In this document: in pieces, positions 1-8,535 of the stretch
How the letters are laid out: each line of letters starts with the position of its first letter
Position numbering within the stretch: the stretch's first letter is position 1
Assembly: GCA_034190295.1 (NCBI GenBank)
Contig: JAXHSW010000002.1
Location: 72,006 to 136,005, forward strand
Source: Okeania sp034190295
GTDB lineage: Bacteria; Cyanobacteriota; Cyanobacteriia; Cyanobacteriales; Microcoleaceae
DNA: 64,000 nt
Reading direction: 5' to 3'
Notes under the pieces: generated by a model
Told to the model about the DNA's origin: nothing
Database searches by the model: none
The model's input: the letters and a program-made list of their open reading frames with translations, nothing else
Position numbers and translations under genes: made by a program

Positions 1-2
1 AT

Positions 3-1430
3 TATCAAATTTTAGATGGTTTTGATTTGAATGACTTAGATCCAGAAACTCTCAAAACATTTAGACAACGCTTTACTAATAGAGAACCAGATCATCCTTG
101 GTTAGCGCTTGACGACCAAAATTTACTTTCTCAGTTGGGAGGATGGAGACGCGATCGCAATACAAATAAAGAGGGATTAAGTAATGCAGGATTATTAATG
201 TTTGGTCGCCAACGTAGTATTTTAGATGCTTTTCCTCATTATCATCTAGATTACCAAGAACGTTTCTCCACAGATCCAGAGCAGAGGTGGGATTATCGCT
301 TAACACTCGACGGTAAATGGGAACCAAATTTATTTAACTTTTATTATAGTGTTTATAGTCGTCTAGTTAACGATTTAGATGTACCATTTAGGCTTGATAA
401 AAATGCTATTCGTGCAGGAGAAACTCATGTTCACCAAGCTATAAGAGAAGCATTAGTAAATGCTCTAATTCATGCGAATCATCTATCTACAAAATCATTA
501 GTTATAATTAAGTTTCAACAAGGTTTTGCATTTTCTAACCCTGGTCGTCTCAGAATTTCTCTAAAAAGTCTTTATGAAGGTGGCGATAGCGATGTTCGTA
601 ATCCCAACTTACAAAAAATGTTTCAAATGTTAGGTTTAGGAGAAAAAGCTGGTTCTGGATTTGGGAAAATTCTTAGAGCGTGGAGAGAACAACAATGGGT
701 GATTCCTCGAGTATTAGAAAAACTCGATCTAGAAGTAACATCTGTAGTCTTGCCAATGGTCAGTTTCATTCCAGAAAATATAGAGAAGGAATTAAAAGAA
801 ATAGTAGGGGATAATTATCATAGTTTAACAGAATTAGAGCGTATTATTTTAGTAATTACTCATAAATTTGGAGAAGTTAGTAATACAGATATTCAGCATT
901 ATAGAAAAGAGCATCCTACAGATATAGGCAGATGTTTAAAACGTTTAGTAGATAATGGTTGTCTGGAAAAATCAGGTATAGGTAAAGGTACGCGCTATAA
1001 TCTACCAAACCAAGATACTATAGATTTATTTTCGTTATTGACTAGCTCCGAGCATAGCGAATCTAACTCCGATCATAACGAACCTAACCCCGAGCATAAC
1101 GAATCTAACTCCGAGCATAAAGAATCTAACTCCGAGCATAATCAAAAGCAACTATTAATGGATATTGCCGCTCCAGTTAGAGAAAAGAAACGGGCAAAAC
1201 CAGAACTAATGAGAACTACGATTCTTAATCTATGTTCGAATAAGTATATAAACCTCAAAACATTAGCTGAACTTTTAGATCGAAGTCCAGATACTATTAG
1301 AACTCATTATCTAAATCCAATGCTAGAAGAAGGTAGCTTAGAACTTCAATATCCTAACCAACCTAGTCATCCGCAGCAAGCATATAAAACTGTATCTAAG
1401 CAAAATAACAACAAAGCCCAAACTTTCTGA
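3..1430 (+). CDS. Schlafen/AlbA_2-type ATP-binding transcriptional regulator, 5' truncated by window edge
   Basis: The frame is open to the left window edge and no convincing start is present (the first usable codon, TTG at 27, has no ribosome site), so the N-terminal part lies outside. The visible part resembles COG2865-like regulators (AlbA_2 domain followed by a GHKL-type ATPase-like domain). The segment around nt 435-690 holds EALVNALIHANH and GLGEKAGSGFGKI, which fit the N-box and G-box of that ATPase fold. Two winged-helix-like segments follow, at nt 820-1000 and 1200-1400. Between them (nt 1048-1150) is a hydrophilic 7-residue repeat of the form SEHxESN, about 4.5 copies. These proteins are usually regulators, often near defence or toxin genes. 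Family assignment is fairly firm; the function is inferred. Confidence 0.75.
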   Translation, partial: YQILDGFDLNDLDPETLKTFRQRFTNREPDHPWLALDDQNLLSQLGGWRRDRNTNKEGLSNAGLLMFGRQRSILDAFPHYHLDYQERFSTDPEQRWDYRLTLDGKWEPNLFNFYYSVYSRLVNDLDVPFRLDKNAIRAGETHVHQAIREALVNALIHANHLSTKSLVIIKFQQGFAFSNPGRLRISLKSLYEGGDSDVRNPNLQKMFQMLGLGEKAGSGFGKILRAWREQQWVIPRVLEKLDLEVTSVVLPMVSFIPENIEKELKEIVGDNYHSLTELERIILVITHKFGEVSNTDIQHYRKEHPTDIGRCLKRLVDNGCLEKSGIGKGTRYNLPNQDTIDLFSLLTSSEHSESNSDHNEPNPEHNESNSEHKESNSEHNQKQLLMDIAAPVREKKRAKPELMRTTILNLCSNKYINLKTLAELLDRSPDTIRTHYLNPMLEEGSLELQYPNQPSHPQQAYKTVSKQNNNKAQTF

Positions 1431-1528
1431 AAATTAACCATCTCCCCAAACCATAATAAATTGAGTAGCGGTCTAATTCAAATGATGGAATAAACCTGAG
1501 AGAGAGGGAAAAAAAATTAATTTACCAT

Positions 1529-1627
1529 TACCGAATAATTAAGGTTTAAAACCTCTTTTTTAAAGAAGAAATAAATCAAAAAAAATCCTTTTAATCAATT
1601 CGATCCTTTTTCAGAAGAGGTAATAAT
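1529..1627. repeat. Dispersed repeat B (CCGAATAATTAAGG type)
   Basis: This segment starts with CCGAATAATTAAGGTTTAAA and ends in an AGAAGAGGTAAT motif. Related copies are at about 7478-7506 (inverted) and 10682-10790, and a diverged one at about 3230-3325. The rest of the gap 1431-1712 shows no gene. Confidence 0.55.
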
Positions 1628-1712
1628 TAATCATTAATTGTTAAATCCCACTGTCATTTTAACGATGAGTATATCCGTCCCAAAATCCATATTTTGCCTG
1701 TTTGTATCATAC

Positions 1713-2144
1713 TCATTTGACTCTCGGTCTCATACCATAATGACGATACTGCAAATAATCTCGGAGAATACGGTCGTGGTCAAAACAGAGGTTTTGGGGA
1801 ATTTGCCAAGATTCAAACAAGGCTAAATTTTTGGCATCATCAGCTGCTTTTGGTTCTCCAGTAGCAGTGGCAATAAATACAACACTCATGGTGTGTTGAC
1901 GAGGATCGCGACTGGGGTCAGAATAAACATAAAATTGTTCGATTAATTCTATTTCTAAACTCGTCTCTTCTTTTGCTTCTCGTCGCGCTGCAGTTTCGAC
2001 GGGTTCTCCATAGTCAACAAACCCACCAGGAATTGCCCAACCAAAAGGTTCGTTTTGGCGTTCGATCAGTATAATAGGTCGCCCCGGTCGGTTAATTAAT
2101 TCAATAATAATGTCAACGGTTGGAGTAGGGTTACGATATGTCAT
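1713..2144 (-). CDS. NUDIX hydrolase
   Basis: The 143-residue product has a complete Nudix box at residues 41-64: G41, five residues, E47, seven residues, R55-E56, then E59-E60. This binds the Mg ions used to hydrolyse nucleoside diphosphates linked to another moiety. The size and the PGGFVDYGE context resemble ADP-ribose pyrophosphatase/MutT-like housecleaning enzymes, but the substrate cannot be told from sequence. The gene stands alone. Its ATG is fused to a run of GATAACT heptads ending in CTGAAATGAC, so the leader is repeat-derived and no Shine-Dalgarno motif is seen. The ATG is kept because the domain begins directly after it. Confidence 0.9.
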   Translation of the reverse strand: MTYRNPTPTVDIIIELINRPGRPIILIERQNEPFGWAIPGGFVDYGEPVETAARREAKEETSLEIELIEQFYVYSDPSRDPRQHTMSVVFIATATGEPKAADDAKNLALFESWQIPQNLCFDHDRILRDYLQYRHYGMRPRVK

Positions 2145-2146
2145 TT

Positions 2147-2182
2147 CAGTTATCAGTTATCAGTTATCAGTTATCAGTTATC
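2147..2182. repeat. Heptad STRR, (CAGTTAT)n
   Basis: About five tandem 7-bp units directly upstream of the NUDIX start codon. The same heptad occurs at 3326-3361, 36925-36950 and 40607-40633. Short tandemly repeated heptamers of this kind are known in filamentous cyanobacteria. Confidence 0.85.
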
Positions 2183-2246
2183 ATACCAATTCCCAAAAGT
2201 AATGCTATACTTCAGTTCTACTTCAACAGTCAAATATTTACCAAGA

Positions 2247-2337
2247 CAGGACTTACGCAAAGACTCTACATACAGGGAACGCCAATGCCATTCGCCCCTA
2301 CAGATGGTGTGTGATTTGATATTTTGCGTAAGTCCTG
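2247..2337. mobile_element. MITE family A, copy 1
   Basis: A 91-bp element with terminal inverted repeats CAGGACTTACGCAA / TTTTGCGTAAGTCCTG, flanked by a perfect 5-bp target duplication CAAGA (2242-2246 and 2338-2342). It has no coding capacity. Confidence 0.85.
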
Positions 2338-2458
2338 CAAGATTTAAAGTCTTTACCAACTGCCTGTCCCTGCCAAGGAGTGAAAATATCAGGAATGGGC
2401 ATCTTGCCCGTTCCACTTCCACTTCCACAAAACTATTAAAATCCCAAGCGCATTTATC

Positions 2459-2690
2459 AAAATCACATGGGATGGCTCAAAATCCCCGCCTTTTAAGGCG
2501 CAATATTTTTGGAGCTTTTCTCAAATCCCCTACTTCCCCTCCACCGGAGGGGTTAGGGGTGGGTTCTCCACGGTCTGGGCCCGCGGGTGGGTACACTTCT
2601 GTACGGGCGAACGGCCGTTTGCTTCGCATAACTATCGAAGGGCGCCCCTACTGACTTGCTGACTTCTGACGCGCGTTAAGCAACGCCTGA
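2459..2690. repeat. Composite dispersed repeat, inverted relative to a copy near 31.8 kb
   Basis: This contains a CCCCGCCTTTTAAGGCG palindrome, the phrase AATATTTTTGGAGC, and a CCCCTCC...GGAGGGG stretch. The same blocks appear in reverse order and orientation at about 31755-31895. I see no gene between 2183 and 2945; an open frame here is built from the repeats. Confidence 0.55.
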
Positions 2691-2945
2691 TTTTTATAGT
2701 CTAATACTAATTTAGATTAAAAAATGTTACAAAACTGTGATTTATAAGGAAAATGGAGCGGAGATTTGTAGCAAATATTTATCCAAATGCTATACTAGAT
2801 AAGTATAGAGAAGAGGAATTAATACCTGGCACTTAAGGTATTAACAAAAAATAACAAAATAAATAGCGCTAGGTACATAGAAATAAATTTCTCTTCTCCT
2901 AATGACAAAAGAGAAAGACTTTTTTCAAGTCAAGGAGGTATTTCT

Positions 2946-3140
2946 ATGTCTACTCTTATCTATACGGAGCAAAAAAAATCTCAGCAGATCGAACCGAAGA
3001 AACATTTAAACAAAAAAGCCAAAATCAAAGCTATAAAAAGTGAAGAAAATTTAGTAGATGAATATTGGCACAAATCAGACCATAAATCTTTTAATGATTT
3101 ACTAATTCGGTTTATTTATGGATTTATCGTTCCTCTGTGA
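2946..3140 (+). CDS. Small hypothetical basic protein (64 aa)
   Basis: This short gene is not recognised. It is supported by an excellent Shine-Dalgarno sequence, AAGGAGGT at 2932-2939, six bases before the ATG, and by a TATACT-like promoter box about 150 bp upstream. The product is lysine-rich in its first half (QKKSQQIEPKKHLNKKAK), soluble in the middle, and ends in a short hydrophobic tail (LIRFIYGFIVPL). That tail could be a membrane anchor or amphipathic helix. It has no close neighbours on the same strand and lies between two MITE copies. That it is expressed is inferred from the ribosome site alone. Confidence 0.6.
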   Translation: MSTLIYTEQKKSQQIEPKKHLNKKAKIKAIKSEENLVDEYWHKSDHKSFNDLLIRFIYGFIVPL

Positions 3141-3186
3141 TTATTGAGATTTTTCTTGAGCAAATTTCCTGCTTTTTTGACATCGA

Positions 3187-3410
3187 CAGGACTTACGCAA
3201 GGGCACTAAATCCAGTGAGTAGGAATGCAATTTACCGAAAAATTGTGGTTTAAAGCCTCCCCTTTTAAGGGGATAAAAAAAAGAGTATTCCTTATGTCAA
3301 GCCTCTCGCTTTAGCTAGAGGTACTGATAACTGATAACTGATAACTGATAACTGATAACTGAAATGACCCCTACATATGGCGTTTCAAAGGTGAATTTGC
3401 GTAAGCCCCG
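3187..3410. mobile_element. MITE family A, copy 2, with nested repeats
   Basis: It begins CAGGACTTACGCAA and ends TTGCGTAAGCCCCG, with a perfect 5-bp target duplication ATCGA (3182-3186, 3411-3415). It is longer than other copies because a repeat-B-like block (about 3230-3325) and GATAACT heptads (about 3326-3361) lie inside it. Confidence 0.8.
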
Positions 3411-3498
3411 ATCGATTAATGATGAACCGACAGAGAAATACTTTTCCCACTGTTCCCTGCTCCTTGCTATACTTTGAATTTTTAGAGCTGTCCCAACC

Positions 3499-4383
3499 TT
3501 AGTGCGTGCTGGATTGAATAAAAAAATCAAGTAATGCCTGAGTTGTTTCCTCTGGAGCTTCCTCTGGCAAAAAGTGACCGCAGGGGAAAGCTTGACCGCG
3601 CACATCTATTGCTCTTTCTCGCCAAGTTTCCAGCACATCATAACATTTTTCCATTACCCCGCGCTCTCCCCACAACACAAGTAGCGGACATTGTATTTTA
3701 CTGTTAATATCTTCTGCATCGTGTTCCAAATCAATAGTAGCTGCGGCACGATAGTCTTCACAAGTTCCATGAATACTGGCAGGGTCACTAAAACAACGAA
3801 TGTATTCTGCAATAGCATTCTCGGTAAAAGCAGCTTGGTTATAACTCCACTGTTTTAGTTTGCTGACAAGATAAAATGCCTGGTCAGAACCGATCAGGCG
3901 TTCGGGAATATTGTCGGGTTCGATGAGAAAAAACCAGTGAGAGTAAGCAGTAGCTAGTTGTTGGTTGACAGTTTGAAAAATTTTCCTGGTTGGTACAATA
4001 TCGAGAACTGCTGCTTTTTCCACACAGTGGGGGTGGTCGAGTAAAAGGCGATGGAGAACTCTACCTCCGCGATCGTGACCTGCTGCCAAGAATTTGGAGT
4101 AACCCAGAGCTGCCATGACTTCTACTTGGTCTTGGGCAGTAACTCGTTTGGAATAGGTGAGATGTTGAGGGTCGGAGGGTGGTTTGTCACTATCGCCATA
4201 ACCGCGTAGGTCTGTGCAGATGACGGTGAAGTGTTGGGCAAGAGCGGGAGCGACTTTGTGCCACATAATATGAGTTTGAGGATAGCCATGTAATAGTAGC
4301 AATGGGTAGCCTTTTCCGCCTTTGACTAAATTAATGGTGGCATTGGATGTGGGTATTTTGTGGTAGGTAAATTGTTCAAACAT
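3499..4383 (-). CDS. Alpha/beta hydrolase, haloacetate dehalogenase-like
   Basis: The 294-residue alpha/beta hydrolase matches the fluoroacetate/haloacetate dehalogenase branch. The oxyanion segment HGYPQT is at 32-37, and the nucleophile is Asp104 in GHDRGGR rather than Ser. Asp128 (LDIVPT) fits the acid position and His270 (CGHF) the base. His149-Trp150 (SHWFFL) and Tyr211 fit the halide-binding triad. If these residues act as in the family, the enzyme replaces halide by hydroxide in small haloacids; epoxide hydrolase is the main alternative because the nucleophile is shared. It is a single gene, and its leader runs into a small palindromic element. Family is firm, substrate is inferred. 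Confidence 0.85.
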   Translation of the reverse strand: MFEQFTYHKIPTSNATINLVKGGKGYPLLLLHGYPQTHIMWHKVAPALAQHFTVICTDLRGYGDSDKPPSDPQHLTYSKRVTAQDQVEVMAALGYSKFLAAGHDRGGRVLHRLLLDHPHCVEKAAVLDIVPTRKIFQTVNQQLATAYSHWFFLIEPDNIPERLIGSDQAFYLVSKLKQWSYNQAAFTENAIAEYIRCFSDPASIHGTCEDYRAAATIDLEHDAEDINSKIQCPLLVLWGERGVMEKCYDVLETWRERAIDVRGQAFPCGHFLPEEAPEETTQALLDFFIQSSTH

Positions 4384-4417
4384 GAAAATGTATTTGGGTG
4401 GTTCAACAATTAATTAT

Positions 4418-4507
4418 TAGACATCTCCAGAAAAGAGGGAGTAGGGAGTAGGGAGTAGGGAGTAGGGGGAAATAATTAATTTTATTTTTTATTATTGGAG
4501 ATGTCTA
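4418..4507. mobile_element. Short inverted-repeat element (TAGACATCTCC ends)
   Basis: A 90-bp element bounded by TAGACATCTCCA and TGGAGATGTCTA, with TTAT on both outer sides as a possible 4-bp target duplication. The interior is GGGAGTA microsatellite and AT-rich sequence. It directly abuts the stop codon of the insA remnant, so the ends could instead be IS1-type termini. Confidence 0.55.
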
Positions 4508-4924
4508 TTATTTGGATAAAGTTTTCCTACAAGTTTTCACCCAATTAATAATTGCTGTATGATGAACATTTTTAATCGGCGTTGGTGAATTTAGCTATGA
4601 TTTTCGTGCTTAGGGAACAGGGAATAGGGAATAGGTAGGGACGTTGCATAAGGGCGTCCCTACAGATCTTGATTACGGTTCGCCCAAACATCTTAATTCA
4701 TAGTTTGATTCACCAACGCCTTTTAATCCTTTCAATTCCGAGGATTCCCATACCATTAACATACATTTTTAGGCATTCACGTTTAATATCTTTACTATAA
4801 CTTCTTTGGGGTTGATAACAGTCTATCAATTGTCTGCCACAGTTGACACAAATTAAGTTGCTGTTTCCCTTATTTTATGACCATTTTTATTGATATAAGT
4901 TAACTTACATTCGAGACACTACAT
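4508..4924 (-). pseudogene. IS1-family insA remnant, interrupted by a MITE
   Basis: Reading the minus strand from 4924 gives ATG-TAG-TGT and then CLECKLTYINKNGHK, an InsA-type zinc-ribbon start with an early stop. After frameshifts it continues ICVNCGRQLIDCY...RECLKMYVNGMGILGIERIK, the usual InsA body. The reading is then broken by a 143-bp MITE (4578-4720). If the MITE and one copy of its 8-bp target duplication are removed, the frame continues in register as NVHHTAIINWVKTCRKTLSK and stops. The partner insB is absent. The stop, frameshifts and insertion show this is dead; the family call is based on the CxxC arrangement and the RECLKMYVNGMG and HHTAIINWVK phrases. Confidence 0.75.
4578..4720. 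mobile_element. MITE family C inserted in insA remnant
   Basis: A 143-bp element with terminal inverted repeats GGCGTTGGTGAAT / ATTCACCAACGCC and a perfect 8-bp target duplication TTTTAATC (4570-4577, 4721-4728). A lone left end of the same family is at about 39298. Confidence 0.85.
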
Positions 4925-4999
4925 AATTAAAAATTTCCCATCGCTATTAGTTATGAGCACCATTCGGAGCAAGTGTTGCAGCTATATCACCGTACGAAC

Positions 5000-6357
5000 T
5001 AAACTGTAGAAAAATGAAACAGCTTTTATCTTGATATTGGATTAACCAATATAGGCTGTACGGCACAGCTCACTATTCCCTCGGCTGTAAATGCCTCTGG
5101 GAATTTCTTTCTAATTATCTGAATACTGCCATTAATATCAGCATTAATAATCTTGCCTGTTGAACTTTTGAATAAACCGCGTTTTACTCTTTTGCCTACA
5201 TAAGTTTCATGTTGACAAGGTTTTTCTAAGTCTAGTGCGGAAGTTTTGCTGGTGTAACTTTCTTCAGTCTCAATCACTTTAATTCCTGCTAGCTGACACT
5301 TATAAGTAATTTGCTGTACTAACTTATAATGTGGTATAGCCGTGAAGTTTTGATTATTTCTTTTACCAATGTTTGCCCCTTGTTTCCAGCGATCATTTTT
5401 ACCTATTACTAAAGTTCCAAGCTGGTTGGTCACTAAATAATCTACAACTAATTTGCTGGTATGATGCAGATAATTATCAACAAAGCGATTTCGACGGAAA
5501 GTTAAACCTTCAACCTTGCGACTACTTCTGATATTGTCTTTGAGAAAACTTTGATATTTAGCTTTGCGTTTGTTATACAGTTGATTAACACTTTTTAGTG
5601 GCTTCCCGTTAACAAGCAATGGTTTGACACCAGGCTTGTTTGTAGATAGAGCAACTAATCTGTCAACCCCCAAATCAATGCCTGCTACATATTTTGACAC
5701 TGACTGTGGCCGTTCTGCTTTTTCGTATACAATTTCAATTACATAGCAACCTGTAGCAGGAACTATTCTCACTTCTACTACAGCCTCAACTACTACAGGT
5801 ATTTTGATATCACTCATGGATAAGTGACAAATACCGTCTTTTAGAGGAGCTTTATAGACTGATTCGCTTGAATATATGACTACATTTCGACCTTTGCTTT
5901 TGTCTTTGTATTTGGGTATTTTGGGCTGACCCAAAAACTTCCCTGGATGTTTTGACCAAACTCTTAGCGCCTGAAAATAACCACGCCAAGATTTCGTCAA
6001 ACACTTAATTATTTGTTTTGATACCTTGGTTGGTAATGCTCTGTAAGCATCACTATCTTTGGTAGCGTGATACAGTTTAGTTAAATCAAGACTATTGCCT
6101 GTGGTGAAAAAATGCTGACGGCAGTAATAATTAGCTAGATTATATAAGTTTTTTGACTTAAAGGCTAATTCATCGCACACCTGCCAATACCGATGTGTTC
6201 GTTTAATAATATGTCTGTCAACAACTCTCATGTACTCTACTTTCTAACTAATGACATGATTACTAATGATTTTGACACTTTGTTGTAATCCATTAACTTA
6301 ACATTTGTTTCATTATATCAAACTTTTATACAAAAAACAACAACTTTCTACAGTTTA
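5000..6357 (-). mobile_element. TnpB-only IS200/IS605-like element
   Basis: The tnpB gene is enclosed by TAAACTGTAGAAA at 5000-5012 and its inverted copy TTTCTACAGTTTA at 6345-6357, which I take as the approximate ends. There is no tnpA, so transposition would need an outside TnpA. The right-end region (about 5000-5060), where an omega RNA would be expected, lies 3' of the gene. Confidence 0.6.
5026..6231 (-). CDS. tnpB: TnpB/OrfB family protein lacking the zinc ribbon
   Basis: The 401-residue product has the RuvC-like nuclease of TnpB. RuvC-I is GIDLGVD with Asp186, and RuvC-III is NADINGS with Asp365. The usual RuvC-II glutamate position (VVEDL in the other TnpB of this window) reads LVIGKND, with no acid at the matching place; glutamates are found later in EESYTSKTSALD (323-334). 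The CxxC...CxxC zinc finger is absent, replaced by a stretch with one Cys. This resembles a known cyanobacterial OrfB subgroup with SYTSKxS motifs. TnpB proteins are RNA-guided DNA nucleases that help the element persist. Whether this one is active is open. The ATG at 6231 was kept because the N-terminal motif begins there. Confidence 0.85.
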   Translation of the reverse strand: MRVVDRHIIKRTHRYWQVCDELAFKSKNLYNLANYYCRQHFFTTGNSLDLTKLYHATKDSDAYRALPTKVSKQIIKCLTKSWRGYFQALRVWSKHPGKFLGQPKIPKYKDKSKGRNVVIYSSESVYKAPLKDGICHLSMSDIKIPVVVEAVVEVRIVPATGCYVIEIVYEKAERPQSVSKYVAGIDLGVDRLVALSTNKPGVKPLLVNGKPLKSVNQLYNKRKAKYQSFLKDNIRSSRKVEGLTFRRNRFVDNYLHHTSKLVVDYLVTNQLGTLVIGKNDRWKQGANIGKRNNQNFTAIPHYKLVQQITYKCQLAGIKVIETEESYTSKTSALDLEKPCQHETYVGKRVKRGLFKSSTGKIINADINGSIQIIRKKFPEAFTAEGIVSCAVQPILVNPISR

Positions 6358-6534
6358 AGTTGAACAGTTAACCACCCCTTCTGCTAATCATACTTTAATT
6401 TAGCAACGCCGAAGGTTATATAGTTAGGCGTTGCCGATGGGTACAATCATTGAGGACTCCTGTAAAAATAGCTCGAACAGTTTTTTGATGGAAACTATAT
6501 TTCACAATTTATCCTAGATTAAAATAGTCGCTGA

Positions 6535-7245
6535 TTAAGCTTGTTTTTTGCGTTTAGAAGCCAATGTGCCTAAACCTAATCCCAATAGAGCAATAACGCT
6601 AGTGGGTTCGGGAACAGAGGAAACATCTGGTGGTGCCTCAATTGCAATTCCAGCAACTGAATACAACCCATTATTTGGGGAGATTGTTGTGATAATTTGT
6701 CCTAAAGCATCAGCAGTTACTGAGATTCCATAGCTGTCTAAAGTTCTAGTGTCCGTACCTAATTCATTGTTAATAGCTAGCACTCGACTGCCAGCAGTTT
6801 GACTGAAGGACGTACCATTGACTATAACATTTTGATTTGTCCCATCAAATCCATCTCTTAGGCCAAATAACCAGTAATCATAGGTTTGGTTAGGAACAAG
6901 ATCGGAAAAAGTAATTTCTAATGGAGAGCCACTAAAACTAAAAAGATTTCCACCAATGTTATCAATGGGATTAGGATCGGTTGGAACAGTACTAGCTAAA
7001 ACATTAGCACCAAAGTTTCCAATAAAGGCCGGAGAGCTAAGTGCAATATCTACAACAGTGGTCAAACCTGTTTCATCAATGAGATCGTTGGTTGTTCCAG
7101 CACCTGTTACTAATGTCCAATTATTAGGGGTACTTGAGCCTGACGGTCCGAAATCAACCCCAATGATAGCAGCAGAGGCAGAATTAGGAATAATGGCTAA
7201 TCCAAAAGTAGTAGCAGCAACTGCTAAGGTTTGTTTAAAATTCAT
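6535..7245 (-). CDS. PEP-CTERM sorting domain protein
   Basis: Start chosen at 7245 (MNFKQTLAVAATTFGLAIIP), which gives a classic signal peptide with cleavage near ASA-AI at residues 24-26; an upstream in-frame ATG at 7284 would put an unlikely tail before it. The 236-residue product ends with the PEP-CTERM tripartite signal: VPEP at 211-214, a hydrophobic helix (SVIALLGLGLGTLA) and a basic tail SKRKKQA. The body is beta-rich and Asn/Thr/Gly-rich with no catalytic motif I recognise. Such proteins are exported and processed by exosortase, often for the extracellular matrix. It is alone on its strand, downstream of the TnpB element. Confidence 0.85.
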   Translation of the reverse strand: MNFKQTLAVAATTFGLAIIPNSASAAIIGVDFGPSGSSTPNNWTLVTGAGTTNDLIDETGLTTVVDIALSSPAFIGNFGANVLASTVPTDPNPIDNIGGNLFSFSGSPLEITFSDLVPNQTYDYWLFGLRDGFDGTNQNVIVNGTSFSQTAGSRVLAINNELGTDTRTLDSYGISVTADALGQIITTISPNNGLYSVAGIAIEAPPDVSSVPEPTSVIALLGLGLGTLASKRKKQA

Positions 7246-7477
7246 GGTTACTTCAGAAAATTTACAATTACATACTAAAGCCAATAACAGAAATAAAGCA
7301 ATAGCAAATTAGCATCTTCACTGAATCTTTATATATTTGAGGAAAAGACCGTATAAAAACTGAGATACGTTAGACTCATCAATACAATTTATACTAAATT
7401 TCCAGAGAAACAAAGCCTTGTCTTTATCGCATATTCATAAAACTTGACCATTACTCTAAAAATATATTGATGTTAAT

Positions 7478-7506
7478 GAGGCTTTAAACCTTAATTATTC
7501 GGTAAG
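7478..7506. repeat. Dispersed repeat B, inverted fragment
   Basis: GAGGCTTTAAACCTTAATTATTCGG is the reverse complement of the repeat-B head seen at 1529 and 10682. The rest of 7285-7617 holds nothing I can name. Confidence 0.55.
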
Positions 7507-7617
7507 CAGTAGAGTTGCTTCTACCCATGATTTTAGTTAGTGAAAAAAAATTACAGCAAATTTATGATTTCACCAAGTAAGGTAATGATTTAGATATTTG
7601 GTTGAATTAATGGATAA

Positions 7618-8100
7618 TTACTCTGCTTCTGTAGATTTTTGGTAATTTTCATCTACTTCAGAGAATACTCTATGAATAATTTGTACTTCTGGGTTAATTT
7701 CAATCCATAAATTTGTTTCCTCAGTAGGATCTGAATTAACTTGAGAGGGTTGATAGATAATTTTGCAAGGCCCGAGAATGTCAGCTTCATGGCATAAATG
7801 ATGGCGATCGCCCTGCTGAATATTAATTGCTGGTAAACCAGTGCCGTTTTGATGATTAGCATTAACAACATTAGACAATATCTGAATAACTGTTTTACTT
7901 GTACGTTGTCCCTTATTCCAAGTACCATCAGGACCACGACTACCTGGGATAATTTCTGGTATCCCTTGACTATTCAGAGGAATTAGCCAAGACCGCCCTT
8001 TTTTATTAGCACCTTTAATACGACCTTCTTTCAGCAATACCCGCACCCTAGCAGTTGAGATATTTAGGAGAAAAGCTGCTTCTGTTGTACCTACTACCAT
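7618..8100 (-). CDS. HTH (excisionase/MerR-like) DNA-binding protein
   Basis: The 160-residue product starts with a helix-turn-helix of the excisionase type at residues 1-45 (GTTEAAFLLNISTARVRVLL, then KGRSWLIPL as a wing). The segment to about residue 75 (IIPGSRGPDGTWNKG) is polar and may continue the DNA-binding unit. The C-terminal half is not recognised; it has HHLCHEADILGPCK, two Cys and several His that could bind metal, but this is speculation. It stands alone between repeats. A phage or plasmid-like regulatory role is possible, yet no integrase is near. A second open frame inside it is a shadow. Confidence 0.65.
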   Translation of the reverse strand: MVVGTTEAAFLLNISTARVRVLLKEGRIKGANKKGRSWLIPLNSQGIPEIIPGSRGPDGTWNKGQRTSKTVIQILSNVVNANHQNGTGLPAINIQQGDRHHLCHEADILGPCKIIYQPSQVNSDPTEETNLWIEINPEVQIIHRVFSEVDENYQKSTEAE

Positions 8101-8139
8101 GTTGAAAAACCATTACGAAACACTTATATTATTAGTATA

Positions 8140-8400
8140 GCAATTCCCAAGAAGCTTGAGGTACAAAAGTGGAGTGGGAGAGTGGGAGAGTAGGGGAGCG
8201 GGGGAGTAGGGGAGCGGGGGAGATTGAAGTGATTATAAAATTATCAACATATATCATATAACCGGATTCTATAGATCCCAAATAGGTTCTATAGAGGGAG
8301 AGTGTGGGAAGGGTGCGGAGTGTGGGAGGGGTGGGGGGATTAGAGGTGTGGGGAGATGGGAGCAAATTTCAACCTGCTTGGTCAGCATTCTCTGCCCTTG
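8140..8400. repeat. GGGGAGTAGG/GTGGGAG minisatellite region
   Basis: Low-complexity purine-rich DNA with GGGAGTGGGAGAGT-like units. Its left edge (about 8139-8166) carries TATAGCAATTCCCAA...TTGAGGTAC, an end of the inverted-repeat element seen whole at 10652-10881. No gene is seen between 8101 and 8535. Confidence 0.6.
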
Positions 8401-8535
8401 ACAGAGGGTAGGAGTCAAAATTTCCTTCTGCCTTCTGCCTCCTGCCCTCTGCTTTTCCTGATAACTGAAATGACCTGTATTAGAAATGCTATAATAGTAG
8501 TGTTTGGCTAATTACAATAATTAAAACTAACTAAA

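Noticed and set aside
2202..2654. Open frame of 150 codons on the + strand
   Set aside because: It spans a MITE and several dispersed repeats, has low-complexity Ser/Thr/Pro text, and has no ribosome site.
2752..2835. 27-codon frame starting MERRFVANIYPNAILD
   Set aside because: Too short, AAGGA is only two or three bases from the ATG, and no relative is recognised; chance cannot be excluded.
7653..7937. 94-codon minus-strand frame in the HTH gene
   Set aside because: It overlaps the HTH gene in a different frame and has no domain or ribosome site.
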